NCBI RefSeq assembly: GCF_024127895.1
Contig: NZ_JAMYBK010000004.1
Coordinates: 1-64,000 of the forward strand
DNA from: Pseudomonas guariconensis
GTDB taxonomy: Bacteria > Pseudomonadota > Gammaproteobacteria > Pseudomonadales > Pseudomonadaceae
Length of the DNA stretch: 64,000 nt
Reading direction: 5' to 3'
The translations under genes were made by a program, and so were the position numbers. Positions within the stretch are counted from its first letter, which is position 1; every line of letters starts with the position of its first letter. The notes under the pieces were generated by a model. That model worked only from the letters and a program-made list of their open reading frames with translations, was not told the DNA's origin and did not search any database. Below are positions 56,656 to 64,000 of the stretch, one piece after another.

Positions 56656-59136
56656 ATGCGCACAGGGATGTTTGCGCTCGCGCTCGGGCTGTTGAGCCTG
56701 GGCTTTCTGCCGGCCTTGCCATCGGTCGGGTGGCTGCTCGTGCTGGCCCTGGCCGGCCTGGCAGGCCTGTGTACGCGCGGCTGGCCGCTGGGCTGCCTGC
56801 TGCTGGGCCTGGCCTGGGCCTGCTGGTCGGCGCAGTTGGCACTGGACGATCGCCTGGCGGCGGAGCTGGATGGCCGCACGCTGTGGCTGGAGGGGCGGGT
56901 AACGGGCCTGCCGGCCCAGTCGGGGAGGGCCATGCGCTTCGAGCTGGACGAGGCGGTATCGCGCCGCGCGGGCTTGCCCCGGCGGCTGCAACTGAGCTGG
57001 TTCGACGGCCCGCCGGTCAAGGCTGGCGAACGCTGGCGGCTGGCGGTCACGCTCAAGCGCCCCCATGGCCTGCTCAACCCTCATGGCCCAGACCGCGAGG
57101 CGAGCTTGCTGGCGCGGCGGGTCGGCGCCACGGGCACGGTCAAGGCCGGGCAGTTGCTGGCACCGGCCACCGGGGCCTGGCGCGATGCCGTGCGCCAGCG
57201 TCTGCTGGCGGTGGATGCCCAGGGGCGCGAGGCGGTGCTGGCGGCGCTGGTGCTGGGCGATGGCGCAGGGCTTGCGCGTGAGCAATGGCAGGTGTTGCAG
57301 GCCACCGGCACGGTGCACCTGCTGGTGATTTCCGGGCAGCACATCGGCCTGCTGGCTGGGCTGGTGTATGGCCTGGTGGCCGGGGCCGCGCGTCTGGGCG
57401 CCTGGCCAAGGCGCTTGCCCTGGCTGCCTTGGGCTTGCGCCCTGGCAATGCTCGCGGCCCTGGGCTATGGCGCATTGGCGGGGTTCCAGGTACCGGTGCA
57501 GCGGGCGTGCCTGATGTTGGCGGCCGTGCTGCTGTGGCGCCTGCGTTTTCGCCATCTCGGTGCCTTGTTTCCCTTGCTGCTGGCGCTGGTGGGCGTACTG
57601 CTGGTCGAGCCGCTGGCCAGCTTGTTGCCGGGCTTCTGGCTGTCGTTCGCGGCGGTGGCGGTGCTGATCTACTGTTTTGGCGGCCGTCTCGGTGGCTGGC
57701 GGCCCTGGCAGGCCTGGAGCCGCGCCCAGTGGGTGATCGCCGTGGGCCTGTTGCCGGCCTTGTTGGCCTTGGGGTTGCCGGTCAGCCTCACCGCCCCGCT
57801 GGTCAATCTGCTGGCGGTACCCTGGATAAGCCTGGCCGTGCTACCCCTGGCCCTGCTGGGGACGGCGCTGCTGCCGCTGGCAGGGCTGGGCGAGGCGCTG
57901 CTGTGGCTGGCCGGTGGCTTGGTCGATCTGCTGTTTCGCCTGCTGGCCGTGGTGGCGGGCTGGCGCCCGGCCTGGACGCCTCCATCCCTGCCGCTTTGGG
58001 CCTGGCTGTTGGTACTCGCCGGGGCGGTGCTGGTGTTGTTGCCTCGGGGCGTGCCTCTGCGTGGCCTGGGGCTGGTCATGCTGCTGGCCCTGTGGGCGCC
58101 TAGGGAACAAGTACCGCAGGGCCAGGTGGAGGTCTGGCAGTTGGATGTCGGCCAAGGCCTGGCGGTGCTGCTGCGCACCCGCAACCACAGCCTGCTCTAC
58201 GATGCCGGCCCCGCCTGGGGCGACACCGACCTGGGCGAGCACGTGGTGTTACCGACCCTGCGCAAGCTGGGGGTGAGTCACCTTGACCTGCTGCTGATCA
58301 GCCACGCCCATGCCGACCATGCCGGTGGCGCGCAGGCCATTCATCGCGGCTTGCCGGTTGGCCGCGTGCTCGCTGGCGAGGCGATGGCGTTGCCACAGGC
58401 GTTGCAGGCACAAGCGTGCAGCAACGACCAGCGCTGGGAATGGGACGGCGTGCGTTTCTCGCTCTGGCGCTGGCCCGAAGGGCAGGGGAGCAACGATCGC
58501 TCCTGCACCTTGCTGGTCGAAGCCCAGGGCGAGCGCCTGCTGTTGGCCGGGGATATCGAGGCGGGTGCCGAACGGGCCTGGCTGGATGCCACCGGTGGGC
58601 CGCGTATCGACTGGTTGCAGTCACCGCACCATGGCAGTCGCAGCTCTTCCACCGAGGCTTTCATCCGTGCCACTGCGCCGCGTGGTGTGCTGATCTCGCG
58701 GGGGCGGAGCAATGGCTTCGGGCATCCGCACCCGCAGGTCATCGAGCGGTACCGGCGGCATGGGCTGGCGATTCACGATACGGCGGTGGACGGGGCTCTG
58801 CGGCTGGTACTGGGGCGCCACGGCGAGGTCGAAGGGCTGCGGGCGCAGCGGCGCTTCTGGCGAGAACCTTTCGGGCTTGCAGCCCGAAGCGACCTCCGGC
58901 AGATGAGCCCCCCTCGCGCCTATGGTAGAGTGGCGACCTTTTTCCAAGGGGATGTTCAACGTGTGGGAATTGGTCAAGTCCGGCGGTTGGATGATGCTGC
59001 CGATCATTCTGAGCTCCATCGCCGCCATGGCTATCGTCGCCGAACGCCTGTGGACCCTGCGCGCCAGTCGCGTGACCCCGCCGCACCTGCTGGGCCAGGT
59101 GTGGATGTGGATCAAGGACAAGCAACTGACCAGTGA
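56656..59136 (+). CDS. comEC: ComEC/Rec2 DNA uptake channel protein
   Basis: 826 residues from the ATG at 56656 (MRTGMFALALG); an ATG 13 codons upstream is possible. Membrane segments at the N-terminus, an OB-like soluble domain, the polytopic competence domain (residues ~220-490, HLLVISGQHIGLLAGLVYGL), and a C-terminal metallo-beta-lactamase-like domain with ISHAHADHAGGAQ and SPHHGSRSSST. It moves single-stranded DNA across the inner membrane. The frame stays open 176 bases into exbB, giving a basic tail of ~75 residues unlike the family; the family-like part ends near 58870. Confidence 0.9.
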   Translation: MRTGMFALALGLLSLGFLPALPSVGWLLVLALAGLAGLCTRGWPLGCLLLGLAWACWSAQLALDDRLAAELDGRTLWLEGRVTGLPAQSGRAMRFELDEAVSRRAGLPRRLQLSWFDGPPVKAGERWRLAVTLKRPHGLLNPHGPDREASLLARRVGATGTVKAGQLLAPATGAWRDAVRQRLLAVDAQGREAVLAALVLGDGAGLAREQWQVLQATGTVHLLVISGQHIGLLAGLVYGLVAGAARLGAWPRRLPWLPWACALAMLAALGYGALAGFQVPVQRACLMLAAVLLWRLRFRHLGALFPLLLALVGVLLVEPLASLLPGFWLSFAAVAVLIYCFGGRLGGWRPWQAWSRAQWVIAVGLLPALLALGLPVSLTAPLVNLLAVPWISLAVLPLALLGTALLPLAGLGEALLWLAGGLVDLLFRLLAVVAGWRPAWTPPSLPLWAWLLVLAGAVLVLLPRGVPLRGLGLVMLLALWAPREQVPQGQVEVWQLDVGQGLAVLLRTRNHSLLYDAGPAWGDTDLGEHVVLPTLRKLGVSHLDLLLISHAHADHAGGAQAIHRGLPVGRVLAGEAMALPQALQAQACSNDQRWEWDGVRFSLWRWPEGQGSNDRSCTLLVEAQGERLLLAGDIEAGAERAWLDATGGPRIDWLQSPHHGSRSSSTEAFIRATAPRGVLISRGRSNGFGHPHPQVIERYRRHGLAIHDTAVDGALRLVLGRHGEVEGLRAQRRFWREPFGLAARSDLRQMSPPRAYGRVATFFQGDVQRVGIGQVRRLDDAADHSELHRRHGYRRRTPVDPARQSRDPAAPAGPGVDVDQGQATDQ

Positions 59137-59596
59137 CAAGCTCAAGGCCCTGCGTGCCGATTCGCCGCTGGGCGAGATCCTCGCCGCGGGCCTGGCCAAC
59201 TCCCGGCATGGCCGCGAGATCATGAAGGAATGCATCGAGGAGGCCGCCTCGCGGGTCATCCACGAGCTGGAGCGCTACATCAGCACCCTCGGCACCATCG
59301 CCGCCATGGCGCCGCTGCTGGGCCTGCTGGGCACGGTGCTGGGCATGATCGACATCTTCAGCGCCTTCATGGGCACGCAGATGACCGCCAATCCCGCGGT
59401 GCTCGCCGGTGGTATCTCCAAGGCCCTGGTCACCACCGCCGCTGGCCTGATGGTCGGTATCCCGGCAGTGTTCTTCCACCGCTTCCTGCAGCGGCGCATC
59501 GATGAGCTGGTGGTGGGCATGGAGCAGGAGGCGATCAAGCTGGTCGAGGTGCTGCAGGGCGATCGCGAAGTCGAAGTGGCCGGAGGCAAGGCGTGA
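58961..59596 (+). CDS. exbB: ExbB/TolQ/MotA-family proton channel protein
   Basis: 211 residues from the GTG at 58961 ([15 protein letters not shown]), which has AAGGGG at a proper distance; the ATG at 58952 is only one base from it. Three membrane segments, with the conserved [17 protein letters not shown] and [19 protein letters not shown] stretches. It energises outer-membrane transport with its partner. The gene is embedded in an operon between comEC and exbD. Confidence 0.92.
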   Translation: MWELVKSGGWMMLPIILSSIAAMAIVAERLWTLRASRVTPPHLLGQVWMWIKDKQLTSDKLKALRADSPLGEILAAGLANSRHGREIMKECIEEAASRVIHELERYISTLGTIAAMAPLLGLLGTVLGMIDIFSAFMGTQMTANPAVLAGGISKALVTTAAGLMVGIPAVFFHRFLQRRIDELVVGMEQEAIKLVEVLQGDREVEVAGGKA

Positions 59597-60027
59597 AATT
59601 CCGGCGCAATCGGCAGCGGGAGAACGTCGACATCAACCTGGCGTCGTTGATCGACGTGGTGTTCGTGCTGTTGCTGTTCTTCGTGGTCACCACCACCTTC
59701 ACCCGCGAGACCCAACTGCGCGTCGAGCTGCCCGAAGCCGCCAGTGCCGAGCAGGCGCCGCCGGAGGAGGGCAAGCGCCTGGAGGTCACCATCAGCGCCG
59801 ATGGCGTGTACTCGGTCAACAACCACCTGCTGCCCAAGAGCGACCTGACCACCCTGGTCGAGGCGCTGCAACGGGAGTCTGGCGGCGACACCGAATTGCC
59901 CCTGGCGATCAGCGCCGACGGCCGTACCCCGCACCAGGCCGTGGTCACCGCGATGGATGCTGCCGGCAAACTCGGCTTCAGCCACTTGCGCATGACCACC
60001 GTCGAGGCGGCCCAGGGGACCCCCTGA
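59593..60027 (+). CDS. exbD: ExbD/TolR-family protein
   Basis: 144 residues; GTG start overlapping the exbB stop. A single N-terminal membrane helix with the key aspartate ([19 protein letters not shown]) and a periplasmic domain. It partners ExbB in proton-driven energy transfer. Its stop overlaps the lpxK start (TGATG). Confidence 0.94.
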   Translation: MKFRRNRQRENVDINLASLIDVVFVLLLFFVVTTTFTRETQLRVELPEAASAEQAPPEEGKRLEVTISADGVYSVNNHLLPKSDLTTLVEALQRESGGDTELPLAISADGRTPHQAVVTAMDAAGKLGFSHLRMTTVEAAQGTP

Positions 60028-61037
60028 TGGCCTTCGCCGACCGCTTGCTCGCCGCCTGGTACACCGGGCACCCGGCCCTGGCCTTGCTGCGGCCGCTCGA
60101 GGCCCTGTACCGGCGTGTGGTGATGCGCAAGCGCGCACGTTTTCTCGAGGGTGGCAGCGCCAGCTACCGCGCACCGGTGCCGGTGATCGTGGTGGGCAAC
60201 ATCACCGTCGGCGGCACTGGCAAGACGCCGATGATCCTCTGGCTGGTCGAGCACTGCCGCCGGCAAGGGCTCAGGGTGGGGGTGGTCAGCCGTGGCTATG
60301 GCGCCAAGCCACCCCGCTTGCCTTGGCGCGTCGAGGCCGGCCAAGGCGCCGAACAGGCTGGCGACGAGCCGCTGCTCATCGTCCAGCGCACCGGCGTGCC
60401 GCTGATGATCGACCCCGACCGCTCCCACGCCGTGCAGGCGCTGCTGGCCAGCGAGCCGCTGGACCTGATCCTCTGCGACGATGGCATGCAGCACTATCGC
60501 CTGGCCCGTGACCTGGAACTGGTGCTGATCGATGCCGCCCGCGGCCTGGGCAATGGCCGCTGCCTGCCGGCCGGCCCGCTGCGTGAGCCGGCCGAGCGCC
60601 TGCTGGAGGCCGACGCCGTGCTGTACAACGGCGCCGAAGCCGACCGCGACAACGGCTTCGCCTTCCGCTTGCAGCCCAGCGCCCTGGTCAACCTGCGCAG
60701 CGGCGAGCGCTGCGCCCTCGATCATTTCGCCGCCGGCCAGGCCGTGCATGCCGTGGCCGGCATCGGCAACCCGCGGCGTTTCTTCGACACCCTGCAGGGG
60801 CTAAACTGGCAGCCGGTGCCGCACCCTTTCGCCGACCATGCGCAGTTCAGCGCCGAAAGCCTGGCCTTCAGCCCGCCGCTGCCGCTGGTGATGACCGAAA
60901 AGGATGCGGTGAAATGCCGTGGGTTCGCCAGCGACGACTGGTGGTACCTGGCGGTCGACGCCGTGCCATCGCCAGCCTTCGTCGCCTGGTTCGACAGCCA
61001 GCTCGCGCGCCTGCTGCCCACGCACCGGCAGCCCTGA
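60027..61037 (+). CDS. lpxK: Tetraacyldisaccharide 4'-kinase LpxK
   Basis: 336 residues. It phosphorylates the lipid A disaccharide at the 4' position on the inner membrane. Walker A is [13 protein letters not shown], Walker B region is [15 protein letters not shown], and VSRGYGAK is also diagnostic. It is coupled to exbD by overlap. Confidence 0.96.
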   Translation: MAFADRLLAAWYTGHPALALLRPLEALYRRVVMRKRARFLEGGSASYRAPVPVIVVGNITVGGTGKTPMILWLVEHCRRQGLRVGVVSRGYGAKPPRLPWRVEAGQGAEQAGDEPLLIVQRTGVPLMIDPDRSHAVQALLASEPLDLILCDDGMQHYRLARDLELVLIDAARGLGNGRCLPAGPLREPAERLLEADAVLYNGAEADRDNGFAFRLQPSALVNLRSGERCALDHFAAGQAVHAVAGIGNPRRFFDTLQGLNWQPVPHPFADHAQFSAESLAFSPPLPLVMTEKDAVKCRGFASDDWWYLAVDAVPSPAFVAWFDSQLARLLPTHRQP

Positions 61038-61078
61038 ATCATCGTCAATTTCCGGCCATTGGCCTCAAGGAAGCTTCC

Positions 61079-61264
61079 ATGGACACCAAACTGCTCGACA
61101 TCCTGGCCTGCCCGATCACCAAGGGCCCGCTCAAGCTCAGCGCCGACAAGACCGAGCTGATCAGCAAGGGCGCGGGCCTGGCCTACCCGATCCGCGACGG
61201 CATCCCGGTGATGCTGGAAAGCGAAGCGCGCACCCTGACCGACGAAGAGCGCCTGGACAAATGA
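61079..61264 (+). CDS. Trm112/YcaR family protein
   Basis: 61 residues, [19 protein letters not shown] small zinc-ribbon-like protein of the Trm112 family, commonly located between lpxK and kdsB. Only one of the usual cysteines (ACP) is present. Its stop overlaps the kdsB start (ATGA). Confidence 0.93.
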   Translation: MDTKLLDILACPITKGPLKLSADKTELISKGAGLAYPIRDGIPVMLESEARTLTDEERLDK

Positions 61265-62025
61265 GCCTGAACTTCACCGTGGTGATTCCCGCCCGCCTGC
61301 GTTCCACGCGCCTGCCGGGCAAGCCGCTGCTGCCGATCGCCGGCAAGCCGATGGTCCAGCACGTGTGGGAGCAGGCGCGCAAGAGCGGCGCCAGCCGTGT
61401 GGTCATCGCCACCGACGATACGAGCATCGTCCAGGCCTGCGAGGCTTTCGGCGCCGAAGTGCTGCTGACCCGCGCCGATCATGAGTCGGGTACCGATCGC
61501 CTGGCCGAAGTCGCCGCGCGCCTGGAGCTGCCTGCCGACGCTATCGTGGTCAACGTCCAGGGCGACGAGCCGCTGATCCCGCCGTCGATCATCGACCAGG
61601 TGGCGGTGAACCTGGCCTCGCACCCGGAAGCGGGCATCGCCACCCTGGCCGAGCCGATCCACGCGCCGCAAGCCGTGTTCAACCCCAATGCGGTCAAGGT
61701 CGTCAGCGACAAGAACGGCCTGGCCCTGACCTTCAGTCGCGCGCCGCTGCCGTGGGCGCGGGATGCCTTCGCCAAGGATCGCGACAGCCTGCCTGAGGCG
61801 GTGCCTTACCGCCGGCATATCGGCATGTACGCCTACCGTGTGGGCTTTCTCCAGGACTTCGTCGCCTGGGGCCCCTGCTGGCTGGAGCAGGCCGAGTCGC
61901 TGGAGCAGTTGCGTGCCCTGTGGCACGGCGTGCGTATCCATGTCGCCGATGCGCTCGAGGCCCCGGCCGTGGGTGTCGATACCCCCGAAGACCTGGAGCG
62001 CGTGCGGCGCTTGCTGGAGGCCTGA
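61261..62025 (+). CDS. kdsB: CMP-Kdo synthetase KdsB
   Basis: 254 residues. 3-deoxy-manno-octulosonate cytidylyltransferase, activates Kdo for LPS core assembly. [19 protein letters not shown] binds [18 protein letters not shown] and [12 protein letters not shown] are typical. Coupled by overlap to both neighbours. Confidence 0.97.
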   Translation: MSLNFTVVIPARLRSTRLPGKPLLPIAGKPMVQHVWEQARKSGASRVVIATDDTSIVQACEAFGAEVLLTRADHESGTDRLAEVAARLELPADAIVVNVQGDEPLIPPSIIDQVAVNLASHPEAGIATLAEPIHAPQAVFNPNAVKVVSDKNGLALTFSRAPLPWARDAFAKDRDSLPEAVPYRRHIGMYAYRVGFLQDFVAWGPCWLEQAESLEQLRALWHGVRIHVADALEAPAVGVDTPEDLERVRRLLEA

Positions 62026-62489
62026 TGCGCGTTTTGTTCGTCTGCCTGGGCAACATCTGCCGCTCGCCGACCGCCGAAGGCGTGCTGCGTCACCAGCTCG
62101 AAGCGGCGGGGCTCGCCGCGCAGGTCCATGTGGCCTCGGCCGGCACCGGTGACTGGCATGTCGGCAAGGCGCCCGACGGCCGTACCTGCCGCGCCGCCCT
62201 AGCGCGTGGCTACGACCTGTCGCGCCAGCGTGCCCAGCAGGTCCAGGTGGCCCACTTCGGTGAGTACGACCTGATCCTGGCCATGGACAAGCACAATCTC
62301 GGTCATCTGCAGGCCATGCGCCCGCACACCGCGAGCGGCGAGCTCGACCTGTTCCTACGGCGCTACGGCGCCGCCCTGGATGAGGTGCCGGACCCTTACT
62401 ACGGTGGCGCCGAAGGCTTCGAGCAGGTGCTGGACCTGATCGAGGCCGCCTGCCGAGAGCTGGTCGTGGAAATCAAGGGGCGGCTATGA
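62025..62489 (+). CDS. Low-molecular-weight protein tyrosine phosphatase
   Basis: 154 residues. The P-loop CLGNICRSP (Cys7-Arg13 after the start MRVLFVCLG) and the general acid loop DPYYGG define the family. In other bacteria such enzymes act on tyrosine-phosphorylated polysaccharide kinases; no kinase is seen here. Confidence 0.94.
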   Translation: MRVLFVCLGNICRSPTAEGVLRHQLEAAGLAAQVHVASAGTGDWHVGKAPDGRTCRAALARGYDLSRQRAQQVQVAHFGEYDLILAMDKHNLGHLQAMRPHTASGELDLFLRRYGAALDEVPDPYYGGAEGFEQVLDLIEAACRELVVEIKGRL

Positions 62490-63505
62490 CGGCGTGCTGG
62501 CAGGAGCGGGTGTCGCTCAAGCCCTACAACACCTTCGGCATCGATGTAACGGCGCGTTACTTCACCCAGGCGTGCAGCGACGAGGCGATACGCCAGGCCC
62601 TGGCCGAGGCAGGCGAGCGGCAGGTGCCGGTGCTGGTGCTCGGCGGTGGCAGCAACCTGCTGCTCACGCGTGACGTCGACGCGCTGGTGCTGCACATGGC
62701 CAGCCATGGCCGGCGAGTGTTGCACGACGATGGCGAGCGGGTGGTGGTGGAGGCCGAGGCCGGCGAACCCTGGCACCCCTTCGTGCAGTGGAGCCTGGCG
62801 CAGGGTTTCTGCGGTTTGGAGAACCTCAGCCTGATCCCGGGCACCGTGGGCGCCGCGCCGATGCAGAATGTCGGCGCCTATGGGGTCGAGATCAAGGATG
62901 TGTTCGCCGGGCTGACCGCGCTGGACCGGGAAACCGGCGAGTTGCGGGACTTCGGCCTGGAGGCGTGCGCCTTTGCCTACCGGGATAGTTTGTTCAAGCG
63001 CAACCCGGGGCGTTGGTTGATCCTGCGGGTACGCTTCGCCCTGACGCGTACATTGCAGGCACACCTGGACTACGGGCCGGTGCGTCAGCGCCTGGCTGAG
63101 CAGGGTGTCGAGCAGCCGACCGCACAGGCCATCAGCGAAGCCATCTGCAGCATTCGCCGGGAGAAGCTGCCGGACCCTGCCGAGCTGGGCAATGCCGGGA
63201 GCTTCTTCAAGAACCCGGTGGTGCCGGCGGCGCTGGCCGAACGGATCCGCTCGCGCTATCCGAACCTGGTGGCCTATCCACAGGCCGACGGCCAGGTGAA
63301 GCTGGCGGCGGGTTGGTTGATCGAGCAGGCGGGGTGGAAGGGGTACCGGGAAGGGGATGCGGGGGTGCATCGCTTGCAGTCGCTGGTGCTGGTCAACTAT
63401 GGCCAGGCGAGCGGGGCGCAGTTGCATGACCTGGCGCGCAGGATCCAGGCCGATATCCTGGAACGGTTCGGTGTCGAGTTGGAGATGGAGCCGAACCTGT
63501 ATTGA
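62486..63505 (+). CDS. murB: UDP-N-acetylenolpyruvoylglucosamine reductase MurB
   Basis: 339 residues, type I MurB. FAD-binding LKPYNTFGIDVTAR and VLGGGSNLLLT, GTVGAAPMQNVGAYGVEI, and the catalytic Ser loop GNAGSFFKNPVV. It makes UDP-MurNAc for peptidoglycan. Last gene of the comEC-murB operon. Confidence 0.97.
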   Translation: MTACWQERVSLKPYNTFGIDVTARYFTQACSDEAIRQALAEAGERQVPVLVLGGGSNLLLTRDVDALVLHMASHGRRVLHDDGERVVVEAEAGEPWHPFVQWSLAQGFCGLENLSLIPGTVGAAPMQNVGAYGVEIKDVFAGLTALDRETGELRDFGLEACAFAYRDSLFKRNPGRWLILRVRFALTRTLQAHLDYGPVRQRLAEQGVEQPTAQAISEAICSIRREKLPDPAELGNAGSFFKNPVVPAALAERIRSRYPNLVAYPQADGQVKLAAGWLIEQAGWKGYREGDAGVHRLQSLVLVNYGQASGAQLHDLARRIQADILERFGVELEMEPNLY

Positions 63506-63511
63506 CCGAGG

Positions 63512-63555
63512 CGGCTGCTGCGCAGCCGATCGCCGGCAAGCCGGCTCCCACGGGG
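63512..63555. repeat. Single REP palindrome
   Basis: GATCGCCGGCAAGCCGGCTC followed by CCACGGGG, just after murB. Confidence 0.8.
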
Positions 63556-63590
63556 TCCTTGTTGTGCTTTCGGTCTTTGGTTTCCCCGAT

Positions 63591-63628
63591 GAAAAAGCCC
63601 CGCCAGTTCGCACTGGCGGGGCTTTTTC
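63591..63628. terminator. Bidirectional terminator between murB and rne
   Basis: GAAAAAGCCCCGCCAG, loop TTCGCA, CTGGCGGGGCTTTTTC, with A and T tracts on both sides, between convergent genes. Confidence 0.95.
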
Positions 63629-63643
63629 ATTCAGCCGATGGCA

Positions 63644-64000
63644 TCAACCGTGGTGAGGCTTGTGCTCCTCGGTGGTTTCCAGGGGCTGTTGCTCGGCCAC
63701 TTCCGGTTGCTCGGCCGCAGGCGCTTGCTGCTCGATAGCTTCGGGCTGGGCCTCCTGCTGGGCCGCCGCCTGGGCAGCGGCGGCAGCGGCGGCGGCCGCT
63801 GCTGCAGCTTCGGCCTCGCGCTTGCGACGACGCACTTCACGCGGGTCGTTCGGGGCGCGGCCGTTGGGCAGCATCACGGTGGCGGGCTCGGCCGGGGCTG
63901 GGGCTTCGGCTGGGGTTGGCTCGGCGGCGGCCGGGGAGGCCTCGGTCACTTCCGGCGTGGCCTCGACGACAGCGGCTGGTTGCTCGACGACTGGCGTCTC
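63644..64000 (-). CDS. rne: Ribonuclease E, C-terminal end (partial)
   Basis: Only the last ~118 residues are in the window; the gene continues beyond base 64000. The sequence is the low-complexity, Ala/Glu/Pro-rich tail of RNase E (REVRRRKREAEAAAA, then QPEVAEQQPLETTEE, ending HKPHHG), which scaffolds the RNA degradosome. The position after murB and the convergent orientation fit rne in pseudomonads. The catalytic part is not seen, so the call rests on tail character and gene order. Confidence 0.85.
   Translation of the reverse strand, partial: ETPVVEQPAAVVEATPEVTEASPAAAEPTPAEAPAPAEPATVMLPNGRAPNDPREVRRRKREAEAAAAAAAAAAAAQAAAQQEAQPEAIEQQAPAAEQPEVAEQQPLETTEEHKPHHG

Overview
The window looks like a chromosomal segment of a Pseudomonas of the P. 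putida group. It is GC-rich. It carries the short Pseudomonas REP palindromes (core GGGAGC-GGGCTTGCCCGCG and GGCTTGCCGGCG variants). Its backbone gene order is typical of these bacteria: ohr/ohrR, class II DAHP synthase, DEAD-box helicase, tpm, htpX, alaA, msrB, glutathione peroxidase, hybrid histidine kinase; then fadE, a YadGH-type ABC exporter, comEC-exbB-exbD-lpxK-ycaR-kdsB-ptp-murB and rne. Genus-level assignment is inference from gene content; no rRNA marker is present.

Layout. 0.2-19.6 kb is core genome. It holds organic peroxide defence, two LysR regulators, TauE export, DAHP synthase, a polyamine-synthase-like methyltransferase, an RNA helicase with a structured leader, thiopurine methyltransferase, the HtpX protease, a transaminase, a cluster of methionine-sulfoxide and peroxide repair enzymes, a hybrid sensor kinase, and a tRNA cluster (Glu-Gly-Glu-Gly-Gly) with a clear promoter and terminator. 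A 206-bp near-perfect palindrome built around a REP pair lies at 17577-17782.

19.6-50.8 kb is accessory. A chaperone-usher fimbrial locus (pilin 48.0-48.6, chaperone 47.2-48.0, usher 21.5-24.0, adhesin 20.4-21.5, all on the minus strand) is split by about 23 kb between chaperone and usher. The intervening DNA encodes a complete 1699-residue RHS/YD-repeat protein with a C-terminal extension of unknown function, a second RHS protein lacking the cap and C-terminal domain, two large paralogues that I tentatively relate to clostridial P47/OrfX-type (TULIP) proteins, three multi-domain Ig-like-fold proteins, a small orphan protein and a classical autotransporter. A third member of the P47-like set lies just beyond the pilin (49.3-50.8 kb). 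None of the RHS, P47-like or Ig-like proteins shows a signal peptide. I read this as a candidate toxin-complex or adhesion island, probably aimed at a eukaryotic host or a competitor. That function is inference.

50.8-64 kb returns to core genome: an acyl-CoA dehydrogenase, a GST, an ABC-2 exporter, a DUF2062 protein, and a tightly overlapping operon (comEC to murB) combining DNA uptake, ExbBD energy transduction, lipid A and Kdo synthesis, and peptidoglycan precursor synthesis. The window ends inside the 3' end of rne on the minus strand.
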